This document shows positions 1 through 7,712 of a DNA stretch of 64,000 nt, in pieces. The DNA is taken from assembly GCA_039978895.1 (NCBI GenBank), contig JBDWAL010000005.1:90160-154159 (forward strand), given 5' to 3'. The notes beneath the pieces are model-generated. The model made no database searches. It was not told the origin of the DNA and saw nothing but the letters and a program-made list of their open reading frames with translations. Each line of letters starts with the position of its first letter. The first letter of the stretch is position 1. The stretch is from Aliishimia sp039978895. GTDB lineage: Bacteria; Pseudomonadota; Alphaproteobacteria; Rhodobacterales; Rhodobacteraceae. Position numbers and translations under genes: made by a program.

Positions 1-8
1 TGCAGTGC

Positions 9-176
9 TCATTTTGTCAGGATCAATTTGGCGGCTCGTGTGATCCGCAGAGTGTAGGTTTGGTCGCCCAACACGATTTGCGCAAGTTCACCACCCTCTG
101 TCAGGTCTTGAGCGGAATAGGTTGGCAATTCTTGAGCGACGGTTTGTTTAGGGGGGGCGCTGTGAAATGACATCAT
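9..176 (-). CDS. hemP: HemP hemin uptake protein
   Basis: Small cytoplasmic protein of the HemP/HmuP family, usually linked to heme uptake operons. The C-terminal half carries the family signature: a Gly-x-x-Ala-x-Ile strand, a Tyr-x-Leu-Arg-Ile-Thr-Arg turn and the terminal Lys-Leu-Ile-Leu-Thr-Lys. The start is placed at the first of two adjacent ATG codons (174-176), giving 55 residues, the usual family length; a further upstream in-frame ATG would add a tail unlike the family. The stop of a short upstream reading frame overlaps this start, which suggests translational coupling. Two inverted repeats lie upstream at 431-477. No other heme-uptake gene is visible because the window ends here. 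Family call is firm; the exact role in heme uptake is known only for relatives. Confidence 0.85.
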   Translation of the reverse strand: MMSFHSAPPKQTVAQELPTYSAQDLTEGGELAQIVLGDQTYTLRITRAAKLILTK

Positions 177-337
177 GAGCCCTCCGAGGGGGATCGAAGT
201 TGATCGAGCATCCATTCCATGGAAATTCCATCTGAATCTTTTGCGTTTTTGAGCGCCTCCAAAGCCACGGAACGGGCGTTGATTGAGCGACGGTCATCTT
301 GGTTCGTTAGTGCCGACAACACGGGAGCAATATGCAT
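173..337 (-). CDS. possible short leader ORF upstream of hemP
   Basis: A 54-codon reading frame whose TGA overlaps the hemP ATG pair in an ATGA-type arrangement. A GTGAGG sequence about 10 bases before its ATG could serve as a ribosome-binding site. The peptide is hydrophilic, rich in Ser, Asp and Ala, with no signal peptide or recognised domain. It may be a genuine small protein, a leader peptide coupling hemP translation, or chance. I do not recognise it. Confidence 0.35.
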   Translation of the reverse strand: MHIAPVLSALTNQDDRRSINARSVALEALKNAKDSDGISMEWMLDQLRSPSEGS

Positions 338-940
338 CTGAGTAGGCCTCACATTTAGGAATGTCGGGCTTGCCCTGCAAAAGCGCCGGGGTGGCTTGAC
401 GATGTGAAGAACCTGAGTGATTCAGTCTGGATTGTCAATCCGACAATTTTACTCGGGAATGTTGCGTGCTCAACATTGCGGACCAATTTACCTTTAAGCG
501 TGAATGTGGCTTACGTTATCTCAGTTGTTCTGAGTGCTGCGGAAGGTCGCCTATGAAACGCGTCCATCATCGCAAACAAGCATGCTCACTTTAGCTATTT
601 GGGAGAGTGCGTTTGAAGCGGGGGAAGATGTTTGATCTGCAATCGTTCAGGCAAGTGCTTTCAGCGAAACGGGGGCCTTGATGGTGTCCGTATGACGCAA
701 GCTTTACTCCGTTGCCATCAAGGGCGCGCGCGCTCACGGCTTGGTTCAGAAGCGCTGCTCCCGATGCCTGAAACTGCTCAGCGATTTAGACATGCAAGCT
801 TCCTAGCGGCGGAAAACAGCGAAGGCCGAACTCACAAATGGATGAGACCGCCGCATTGTGCGACGGAATTATCGGGCTGCAACGTATAGTATTACGAGGA
901 AGCGAAAAAGCTGCCTATGTCTTAGATTGAGGAACGTTCT
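338..940. other. intergenic region without a convincing gene
   Basis: Apart from the two inverted repeats at 431-477, I see no supported gene here. A possible 85-codon frame at 632-889 has a biased, Arg/Cys-rich composition, no recognisable domain and no ribosome-binding site. The last bases before 941 hold GAGGA, the likely ribosome-binding site of the efflux gene. Confidence 0.6.
431..477. promoter_or_regulatory. two inverted repeats, candidate operators for hemP
   Basis: The first repeat is ATTGTC-5-GACAAT (431-447) and the second is AATGTTG-6-CAACATT (458-477); both arms are perfect. The first contains TTGACA on the minus strand (433-438), a -35-like hexamer reading toward hemP, so a regulator bound there would cover the -35 box. 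The sites lie about 95 bases from the short leader ORF and about 460 bases from the efflux gene, so hemP is the likelier target. They do not match the ICE-box consensus I know; the regulator is unknown. Confidence 0.4.
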
Positions 941-2059
941 GTGCGACAACTGGTCATCCTTCTTGCCTCCGCTGGTATTCTTTGCGCGGCCTATTTTTTC
1001 TCCTTCGGGTTACCAGAGGTGATCAAACAAACCGCTGGGCTAGACGTGGCGCAAGCCGTGGATCAATCACAACGCGACCGTGGCGGGCGCCCTGACAGAG
1101 GGGGGCAGGAAACAACTGTTGTGATGCAACCTTTATCTGCGAGGGCCTACAATTTGGCCTTAAGCACCATTGGGACGGCGACCTCTTTGCGCAGCGTCGA
1201 CCTTGTGTCGCGTGTGGCCGGTGAAATCACTGACGTGTCGATGGATGCGAATAATGTGGTCACGGAGGGGGACGTTCTTGTGCAATTGGACGACCGGGCG
1301 GAACAGCTTGCATTAAATGTTGCCGCAGCTGAACACCAGCAAGCGCAGGATCTTTTTGATCGCTACGAAACACTTCGCAACAACGGCAACTCGACCATCA
1401 CGGACATCATATTTGTTGAAACAGAAGTCGCCCTAAAACTGGCGAAGATAAATGTCGATATCGCGCAGGATGCTTTGGACAAGCGCACGATCACGGCAAC
1501 AATTGACGGCACGCTTGGCCTAAGCGGCCTACATGTCGGCGATTACCTGAGTGTTGGCGACGCTGTTGTCACAATCGACGATTCCAGCGCCGTCGTCGCA
1601 GAATTTGAGGTTCCCGAACGCTCAATCGCGCTGCTTGAGGCAGGAAAACCCGTTCAAATCGGCACGCCAACCTATGCCGGGCGAGTGTTTGATGGAACGA
1701 TCATAGCCTTTGACACCGCGCTTGACCCGACCTCGCGCAGTGCGACGGTCCGCGCGAGAATTGACAACCCGGACGGCGCGTTGATTGCCGGTATGACATT
1801 TGCCGTGCGGATCATCGAAAAAACCGAACCGCTCCCCGTTGTGCCTGCCACGGCCATCACATGGAACCGAGATGGCGCAAAGATATGGGTGGTCACAGAT
1901 GGCAGTGTTTCATCGCACCCCGTGGCCATCCGGTATCGCAACGGCACCCGCGTTTGGGTCGAAACGGAGGTGCCAATAGGTGCGTCAATCGTCACGGAAG
2001 GGGCTGCTAAATTGCGCAATGGAACCCGTGTGACCGATGCCGCAGGTGCCAGAGGATGA
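941..2059 (+). CDS. RND efflux membrane fusion protein
   Basis: Periplasmic adaptor (HlyD/AcrA family) linking an inner-membrane RND pump to an outer-membrane channel. The 372-residue protein starts with a short N-terminal hydrophobic segment (about residues 3-25), then a Gly/Arg/Asp-rich linker. A biotinyl-lipoyl half follows (about 85-125), then a short coiled-coil hairpin (about 125-165), the second lipoyl half with its GTLGLSGLHVGDYLSVGD-like stretch, a beta-barrel and a membrane-proximal domain. The start is GTG, supported by GAGGA about 10 bases upstream. Its stop overlaps the start of the RND transporter in ATGA, so the two are translated together. No outer-membrane partner or adjacent regulator is present. 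The substrate cannot be read from sequence. Confidence 0.9.
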   Translation: MRQLVILLASAGILCAAYFFSFGLPEVIKQTAGLDVAQAVDQSQRDRGGRPDRGGQETTVVMQPLSARAYNLALSTIGTATSLRSVDLVSRVAGEITDVSMDANNVVTEGDVLVQLDDRAEQLALNVAAAEHQQAQDLFDRYETLRNNGNSTITDIIFVETEVALKLAKINVDIAQDALDKRTITATIDGTLGLSGLHVGDYLSVGDAVVTIDDSSAVVAEFEVPERSIALLEAGKPVQIGTPTYAGRVFDGTIIAFDTALDPTSRSATVRARIDNPDGALIAGMTFAVRIIEKTEPLPVVPATAITWNRDGAKIWVVTDGSVSSHPVAIRYRNGTRVWVETEVPIGASIVTEGAAKLRNGTRVTDAAGARG

Positions 2060-5000
2060 GTGTTGAGAGCAGATTGCAAAAGACAGGGTTTGCCAGCCTT
2101 TTTGTGGCGCGTCCCATACTTGGTCTTGTCCTGAACCTTTTGATTATTATCGCAGGTCTGGCGGCACTCAGCAGCATTGATGTCCGTGAGATGCCAGATG
2201 TCGACCGCCCTGTTCTGTCGGTGAGCACCAACTATGAAGGCGCGGTCCCCGCCACCGTTGACGGCGAAATCACGCAATCCCTCGAAGACGCGCTGAGCGG
2301 CCTTGAGGGGCTATCATTCATGGAATCCACGTCCAGCTTTGGATCCAGCCGGATTACTATTGATCTGTCTGACGGAACGGATGTGGATATTGCCGCCAAT
2401 GAGGCCCGCGAAATTGTGTCGGCGACCGCCCCATCCTTGCCAGATGACGCGGAAGAACCGACGGTCTCAAAAAGCGACAGCAATTCCGATGCGATCATTC
2501 GGCTCGCGTTGTTAGGGGACGCCAGTTTTGATGAACTGACCCAGATAGCCGAAGGCGCAATCTATGAGCGGTTATCAACAATTGACGGCATCGCAGAGGT
2601 CACCGTGCAGGGCGATCGCTCGAACGAATTCCGTGTTAGTTTGGACATGCCGTCTTTGCTCAGCCGTGGTCTGACGGTGTTCGATGTCAGCGAGGCATTG
2701 GCCGCATTGCGCGATGACACAGCACTTGGCTCACTAGAAGGCACGCGCCAGACCTTGGCCCTAAGTGTTGCAAATCAAAAGGTCACCGTTGAGGTCATTG
2801 AGGGTTTGCAAATTGATAGTGCGACGCAAGTTGCTGACATCGCCTTGGTTCAATTGTTACCCCAAGACACTTCTGTCTTTGCCCGCGTGAACAGACAGGC
2901 TGCCGTCGGGCTGGACATCACGCGGCAATCGGTGGGCAACACGCTGGAAATATCGCGGGCCGTCAACCTCGCCGTTGAGGAGTTGCGCCAACAATTGCCG
3001 GAGGGTGTTGAGTTGGTCATCGCTTCGGACGACGGTGTCTTTATCGAAGGGTCCATCCAAGAGGTCGTGACCTCAATTTTGCTGGCGACGGGCATTGTGA
3101 TTGCGGTGATCTTCCTGTTTTTACGCTCACCCCGTGCCACTTTGATACCAGCGATCACCATACCTGTTGCCCTGATCGGCACCTTAGCGGCCATTTGGAT
3201 CACGGGATTTTCAGTCAACACCATCAGCCTTTTGGCGCTGGTTTTGGCAACGGGGATGGTCGTTGATGACGCGATTGTTGTTGTCGAAAATATTGTACGT
3301 AAACGCGCTGAAGGCATGGGCCCTTTCGCAGCAGCCGCAACCGGTACAAATGAGGTGTTCTTTGCCGTTATTTCAACGACAGCAACACTTGCAGCCGTAT
3401 TTATTCCGATTTCCTTCCTACCGGGGCAAGCGGGTGGCGTGTTTTCCGAATTTGGGTTCGTTTTAGCGTTCGCGGTCACGCTGTCATCGATCACGGCGCT
3501 GACCCTGACGCCGGTTCTGTCTGCCGTGTTGGATCCGGGGAAATCCAAAGCGTCACCAGACTGTGATGCCGCGCCGCAAGGGGCTTTGGCGCGCGGTTTT
3601 GATGCTATTATGGACTGGTCCATTCGCACCCCTCTTTTTGTTCTGTCCATTGCTGGGGCCATTGCCATCTATGCCGTCAGCGTTGCCATCACCCTGCCAT
3701 CCAGCGTCACGCCGACGGAAGATCGCGGGTTCTTTGTTGTGCAGGCACGAGGGGCGTCTGACACCACGGTGGATTATCTAGACACGCAGGTGGTTTTGGC
3801 TGAAAGAATTCTGACGCCTTATCTTCGAAGTGGTGAGATCGAAACGATCCAAAGCATCGTGGGTGTTGGTGGCGGCACAAGCGCGCTGATCATTGTGCGG
3901 CTGCCGGATTGGCAAGACCGCGATTTTTCGCAGGCCGAACTGGTCGCAAAGATCAGCAGGCAACTTGTTGCAATTCCCGGCGTGCAGATCAGTGCGCGAT
4001 CCTCCAATAGTCTCAACATCCGGGGCGGCGGCAGCGGCCTTGGTCTGGCCGTAACGGGAAATAACCTCACAGAATTGACAGCTGCCGCCGAAACATTGGT
4101 TGCCGCCATGTCAGAAGATTTAGCCTTCCTGAACCCACAGCTTTCGTCGTCACCGGTCAGCGCGGAATTGCAGGTGCGTGTGGATCAAGCGGCCGCCCGT
4201 GATATGGGCCTGTCGCCCGCCTCAGTGACCAGCTTGGTCAGCGCATTGGTGCGCGGCACGATCGCGGTCAGCGTCTTTGAAAACGACACCGAAATAGATG
4301 TGAACGTTGTGCCGGGTGGTCCGCCAATTGATGATCCATCTGACATTGCCTCGATCTCGATCCGGTTGGCGGACGGCTCTTATGTACCGCTGTCTTCTGT
4401 CGCGTCTTTGGATACCGTCGTGAGTGACGCGCAGATTGAGCGCCTAGGTGGGGCATTGTCGGTGGCCTTGCAGGCCAACCTTGGTGAGGGCGTGAACCTC
4501 TCAGACGCGATTGCCACGGCCCGCGCCTTGGCGGCAGACGTGCTACCCGATGGAATTGGCCTGTCCTTCACCGGCGAAGCTGCCACGCTGAATGACAGCA
4601 CCCAAGCGATGTATATCGTTTTCGCAACGGCCCTGTTGATCGTCATGCTGGTCCTTGCAGCACAGTTTGAAAGCTTCGCAAGTGCGGTTGTGATCATGCT
4701 GACGGTGCCCTTCGGGCTAGCCGCCGCACTCTTGGCGATTTCACTCAGCGGAGGGTCTTTGAATTACTACAGCCAGATTGGTCTGGTGATGCTGATCGGG
4801 GTTATGGCCAAGAACGGCATCCTGATTGTCGAATTTGCGAACCAGCTTCGCGAAGCAGGGCAAGACATTGATACGGCTATTCGCAACGCCCTGCGCTTGC
4901 GAATCCGCCCGGTCATGATGACGATGGTATCGACGGTGTTGGGGGGCTTGCCGCTTGTGCTAACATCCGGTGCCGGTGCCGAGGCGCGCAGGGAAGTTGG

Positions 5001-5145
5001 TTGGGTCATCGTTGGCGGCTTAGGCTTTGCGACCATCTTCACATTGTTTTTGACGCCCATCTTTTATCGCTGGATCACCAACTGGGGCAGCATACCGGGT
5101 GCGGCATCAAAACGCCTCGCGCGCGAAATGGCGTCGGAGGTTTAG
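2056..5145 (+). CDS. RND family efflux transporter permease
   Basis: Inner-membrane proton-driven exporter of the AcrB/MexF (HAE1) family, 1029 residues, the usual length. It shows the twofold repeat expected: a first membrane helix near residue 20, a large periplasmic loop, helices 2-6 (about 335-470), helix 7 (about 525), a second periplasmic loop and helices 8-12 (about 850-1010). The proton-relay aspartates lie in GMVVDDAIVVVEN at D404-D405, and the partner lysine is in the GVMAKNGI motif at K919, matching AcrB D407/D408/K940. It overlaps the upstream adaptor gene by four bases. Drug, lipid or metabolite export are all possible. Confidence in the family is very high; substrate unknown. 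Confidence 0.95.
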   Translation: MSVESRLQKTGFASLFVARPILGLVLNLLIIIAGLAALSSIDVREMPDVDRPVLSVSTNYEGAVPATVDGEITQSLEDALSGLEGLSFMESTSSFGSSRITIDLSDGTDVDIAANEAREIVSATAPSLPDDAEEPTVSKSDSNSDAIIRLALLGDASFDELTQIAEGAIYERLSTIDGIAEVTVQGDRSNEFRVSLDMPSLLSRGLTVFDVSEALAALRDDTALGSLEGTRQTLALSVANQKVTVEVIEGLQIDSATQVADIALVQLLPQDTSVFARVNRQAAVGLDITRQSVGNTLEISRAVNLAVEELRQQLPEGVELVIASDDGVFIEGSIQEVVTSILLATGIVIAVIFLFLRSPRATLIPAITIPVALIGTLAAIWITGFSVNTISLLALVLATGMVVDDAIVVVENIVRKRAEGMGPFAAAATGTNEVFFAVISTTATLAAVFIPISFLPGQAGGVFSEFGFVLAFAVTLSSITALTLTPVLSAVLDPGKSKASPDCDAAPQGALARGFDAIMDWSIRTPLFVLSIAGAIAIYAVSVAITLPSSVTPTEDRGFFVVQARGASDTTVDYLDTQVVLAERILTPYLRSGEIETIQSIVGVGGGTSALIIVRLPDWQDRDFSQAELVAKISRQLVAIPGVQISARSSNSLNIRGGGSGLGLAVTGNNLTELTAAAETLVAAMSEDLAFLNPQLSSSPVSAELQVRVDQAAARDMGLSPASVTSLVSALVRGTIAVSVFENDTEIDVNVVPGGPPIDDPSDIASISIRLADGSYVPLSSVASLDTVVSDAQIERLGGALSVALQANLGEGVNLSDAIATARALAADVLPDGIGLSFTGEAATLNDSTQAMYIVFATALLIVMLVLAAQFESFASAVVIMLTVPFGLAAALLAISLSGGSLNYYSQIGLVMLIGVMAKNGILIVEFANQLREAGQDIDTAIRNALRLRIRPVMMTMVSTVLGGLPLVLTSGAGAEARREVGWVIVGGLGFATIFTLFLTPIFYRWITNWGSIPGAASKRLAREMASEV

Positions 5146-5162
5146 GCTTAGGATCGACTGAG

Positions 5163-5660
5163 CTATTGCCATAACCTCGTCCGATTTTCTGTCCACCTGT
5201 GAAACGGGATTTCGAACTCGTGGTCCCGCTGAACCAGATTGATCATTACCCAGAGGGCAGATCCAGCCATCGCAGATGTGACACCAGCAAAAGAAGGAGA
5301 GAGGTTCTGAATTGGGATACCTTTCGCGGCCCTATCTAGAGCAACGGTAGCCCGTCAGTTGGACGGGGCAGGACGCAAACCTGAAGTGTAGAAACATCCT
5401 TGATACCCTTAGCCCTTTTGGTCCCAGAAAAACTGTTTCTTGGATATCGGGAACATCTGTTGGAAACGCCTGCTTTTTACTTATTCTAAGCATGCCGACG
5501 TATCTATCCGCGCTGCATGCTGGACGTTGATCAGTGCCCACTCACTACGATTTGCGGAATACACTTCGAGGCCGGGACTTCCGCTTGCACTTGTGATTTT
5601 TCGTGCAAGACCGACAATGTCGGGGTTTGTCAAAAAGTCATCGATGACCGCGTTTCGAAA
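5163..5660 (-). pseudogene. possible decayed gene between RND pump and tRNA-Tyr element
   Basis: In one minus-strand frame about 165 codons contain only three internal stops, far fewer than chance would give. The ends read like protein: a segment at 5481-5657 with DDFLTNPDIVGLARK, and one at 5163-5345 with SFAGVTSAMAGSALWVMIN. I do not recognise a family. It may be cargo of the older of two stacked elements at tRNA-Tyr, or a relic of a host gene. The reading is tentative. Confidence 0.3.
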
Positions 5661-5704
5661 AGTCGATTACGACGTGATTTGTATGTCCTAATAGTAAATG
5701 AATG

Positions 5705-5851
5705 CTAGCCGATCGGCAGCGTCAGAACGTCAGCCGCTCCACTGAGCTGGGAAACTTTGACTTTGGTTCGCCTTTCTTGCGACAGGGGCGCTTTACCTTT
5801 GGATCAACTGCCATTGTTGTCGATCAGATGTTTGACCTTCTTCGCCTGCAT
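5705..5851 (-). pseudogene. N-terminal relic of a second tyrosine integrase
   Basis: From ATG at 5849-5851 the frame reads MQAKKVKHLIDNNGS, then a TGA exactly where integrase N-termini of this type have a Trp-Tyr stretch, then continues open to 5705. The layout copies that of the better-preserved integrase start beside tRNA-Tyr: ATG, an upstream AAATGTGTCYAAA leader, then the duplicated tRNA end. Similar order and spacing make a decayed integrase start the best reading, although the peptide match alone is weak. It implies an older element to the left, inserted before the one at 5927-7533. Confidence 0.45.
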
Positions 5852-5926
5852 TGTGTCTAAATTCCCGCAAAATGTGTCTAAATCAATGGCCTCTAAGTGG
5901 AGGGTAACCCAACAAATTATGAGGTT

Positions 5927-5963
5927 TCAACGCGATAGCGTAATGGTGGGCGACCCTGGAATC
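5927..5963. repeat. attachment site copy (duplicate of tRNA-Tyr 3' end)
   Basis: These 37 bases match 7497-7533 with one mismatch, including 29 identical bases (5935-5963 against 7505-7533). The shared block covers the CCA end, acceptor strand and part of the T arm of the tRNA-Tyr gene. After base 5963 the match to the tRNA stops. This is what a tRNA-targeting integrase leaves at the far end of its element. Confidence 0.85.
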
Positions 5964-6152
5964 CGACCTCTGACATTGCGGATCATAGAAATAGTGTCGA
6001 AGTATCAAGCGGGTAGGCGGTTCGTGATGGGAGTAAAGGTTTCCATTGTGTCCAGAAATGCCTAAGTGCGGATTACAGTCGGGTAAACGATTGCATCACA
6101 ACCGCCATACCTGCTTCTTCATTGCAGTCCGCATCGTTTCCCCTTGCTTTTT

Positions 6153-6488
6153 CTATGGTTCATTCGCGGTATCGATCATTGGCTTCACCGCATCGCAGAT
6201 CAGATCAACTAATTCAGGGTCCATGAAGTGGTAGTGGTCAGGGATATCGAGGACGTGGATTGCTTTGCGTTTCACCTCGCCCCGAAAGTCGGCCCGCAGT
6301 CGCGATAGGTGCTTTTCCTCCATCACGCAGATCAGATCAGCCCAACGGATGTCGGTAACGCTTACCTGTCGCCGTGCCTTGCGGCTGGTCCCTGCTGAGC
6401 GGGTGTTCACCCCATCGTGTCGCCAAAAGATCGCCTCACCCGTGGGGCTACGCCATTTGTTCATGCTGCAAATGAAGAGGATATTCAT
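6153..6488 (-). CDS. low-molecular-weight tyrosine phosphatase-like protein
   Basis: 111 residues resembling the predicted protein tyrosine phosphatase group COG4551. The N-terminal beta strand MNILFIC leads to a CX5R phosphate-binding loop (C7 to R13) followed by SP, the family hallmark, but the loop lacks the glycine of classic low-molecular-weight phosphatases. Near the C-terminus IPDHYHFMDPEL offers acidic residues in the place of the general acid (about 83-94). It sits alone inside the tRNA-Tyr element remnant and is the only cargo gene that looks intact. Substrate unknown; COG4551 members are largely uncharacterised. Confidence 0.75.
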   Translation of the reverse strand: MNILFICSMNKWRSPTGEAIFWRHDGVNTRSAGTSRKARRQVSVTDIRWADLICVMEEKHLSRLRADFRGEVKRKAIHVLDIPDHYHFMDPELVDLICDAVKPMIDTANEP

Positions 6489-6738
6489 CGTTTAGGTCGC
6501 GTCCTTTACCATGCTTATCAGTTCACCTGAACAGGGTGCGATGTAGATGCTATAAGCATCCCGTGTCTTCATAGCTGGACAGTGCTTTGAGCATGTCAGT
6601 ACACTTTAGTCTATCAGGTTCAAATAACAATTTGGCCTGTTTATTTCCGACACCCTGTGTACAAATGATGCTGGCTAAGTGACTTGTTTGGTGACTAAGG
6701 TGGCTGGGATCAGACCCTTGAAATAATGAGATTTTGTC

Positions 6739-7082
6739 ATGGTATTCCCAAATACAAAGAGTTTAGCCTATTTCTCGCCACAGTCCCAGCTTGTGCATTT
6801 AAATGAAGTTCGAGCCAATGATATAGAAGCCGACTTCAAGGTCGCAAACTACTCCAAAATCAGACAAAGTCTTTCTACCGTCTTTCACGAAATCACTCAC
6901 TGGGCTGATACCGTTGGTACCCTCTGGGGCAACGATTACTTAAAGATTCTTTATCTGACCTACGATGTGATGCCCGTTATCAATGTTCGGGGAAGTGAAC
7001 CCAGTTTCATAGATTTGTAGATTTACATGATGCAGATCGCTGTCTCTCATTTTCAGACTACTATCGAACAGTGGAGGGGAAC
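6739..7082 (+). pseudogene. HExxH protein relic, frameshifted and truncated
   Basis: The first 93 codons are open and include HEITH at residues 50-54 in a helix with a following Trp-Ala-Asp, a zinc-metallopeptidase-like signature also found in uncharacterised proteins. The frame stops at 7018-7020. From 7005 a second frame reads on as FVDLHDADRCLSFSDYYRTVE and looks like the natural continuation, so a single indel broke the gene. Coding character ends near 7082, where it runs into the end of the integrase relic on the other strand. I do not know what the intact protein does. Confidence 0.6.
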
Positions 7083-7423
7083 GGTAGAGAACATTCACTT
7101 GCCTCACCGCGCCAGTTACCAGTTTCCATGCCGATGTCTGTAATTGTGTCTGCGACCTGCATCATCGGTGCCTCTAACAGGCGAACCTCTGTAGTGTAGC
7201 GGGTCTTCTCTGCAACTGTTGGATCATCAAGCCGCGACAATAAAGCATCGTGTTAAGCGGCCCATTCCGTGACGAGAACAACAGCCTGTTGATACGACAC
7301 CTTCCCACATGGTCGGTTCCAGTTTTTAATCCCCAAGGTCTTCTGATGCTTCGTAGGAACACGTCTGCGATAGTAGTACCGTCCACCGTTTACCTTGAGG
7401 TGATCGATCTTTTGTGTCCGCAT
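7061..7423 (-). pseudogene. tyrosine recombinase (integrase) pseudogene, N-terminal part
   Basis: The frame starts at ATG 7421-7423 with MRTQKIDHLKVNGGRYYYRR, the typical N-terminus of DUF6538-type phage integrases with an aromatic-Arg strand followed by VP. A TAA at 7253-7255 interrupts it; the same frame continues as HDALLSRLDDPTVAEK, so one C-to-T change in a Gln codon would explain the stop. The frame ends at 7061 before any SAM-like core or catalytic R-H-R-Y domain. It starts about 70 bases from the tRNA-Tyr attachment site and reads away from it, as expected for the integrase of this element. Confidence 0.75.
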
Positions 7424-7496
7424 GTGTTCAGAAATCCCTAAAATGTGTCCAAAAATGAGCCCCATGGTTGGGGTGGTTCTAACAATATAAGGAAAA

Positions 7497-7533
7497 TCAA
7501 CGCAATAGCGTAATGGTGGGCGACCCTGGAATC
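7497..7533. repeat. attachment site copy inside tRNA-Tyr
   Basis: The tRNA-proximal copy of the 37-base repeat, overlapping the 3' end of the functional tRNA-Tyr gene. It keeps the complete acceptor sequence, so integration here restored the tRNA. Confidence 0.85.
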
Positions 7534-7597
7534 GAACCAGGCGTGCGTCTCCGCGAGGGAGTTACAGTCCCCTGCCACACCTTGCGGCCTGTCGCCC
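7514..7597 (-). tRNA. tRNA-Tyr (GTA)
   Basis: 84 bases including an encoded CCA (7514-7516). The acceptor arms GGGCGAC (5') and GTCGCCC (3') pair fully, the anticodon loop carries GTA, and a long variable arm gives the class II shape expected for bacterial tRNA-Tyr. The T arm contains GGTTCGATTCC. The 3' end is the target of the integrated element to the left. Confidence 0.95.
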
Positions 7598-7712
7598 ACT
7601 TAGACAGATGCATTGCACCTGACGTGTCGGCGTGATTACAAGCGCTCTCAATAGGCGTCAACCGCAAAAAAACGTGCGTCAACACAATCGTTTCCGAAAC
7701 TGGGGATATATC

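Larger units (their letters stand above)
5927..7533. mobile_element. remnant of an integrative element at tRNA-Tyr
   Basis: About 1.6 kb bounded by the duplicated tRNA-Tyr 3' end. Inside are an integrase start next to the tRNA (with an in-frame stop and no catalytic domain), a HExxH-protein relic, and one apparently intact small phosphatase-like gene. The integrase reads away from the tRNA, the usual geometry. The element has clearly shrunk by internal deletion, because two gene fragments meet tail to tail near 7061-7082. It cannot be mobile by itself. Confidence 0.75.

Noticed and set aside
632..889. 85-codon frame before the efflux genes
   Set aside because: No ribosome-binding site, no domain, and odd Arg/Cys/His-rich composition.
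2850..3668. 272-codon open frame antisense to the RND pump
   Set aside because: Low-complexity Thr/Ala/Ser composition; shadow of the high-GC third-position pattern of the real gene.
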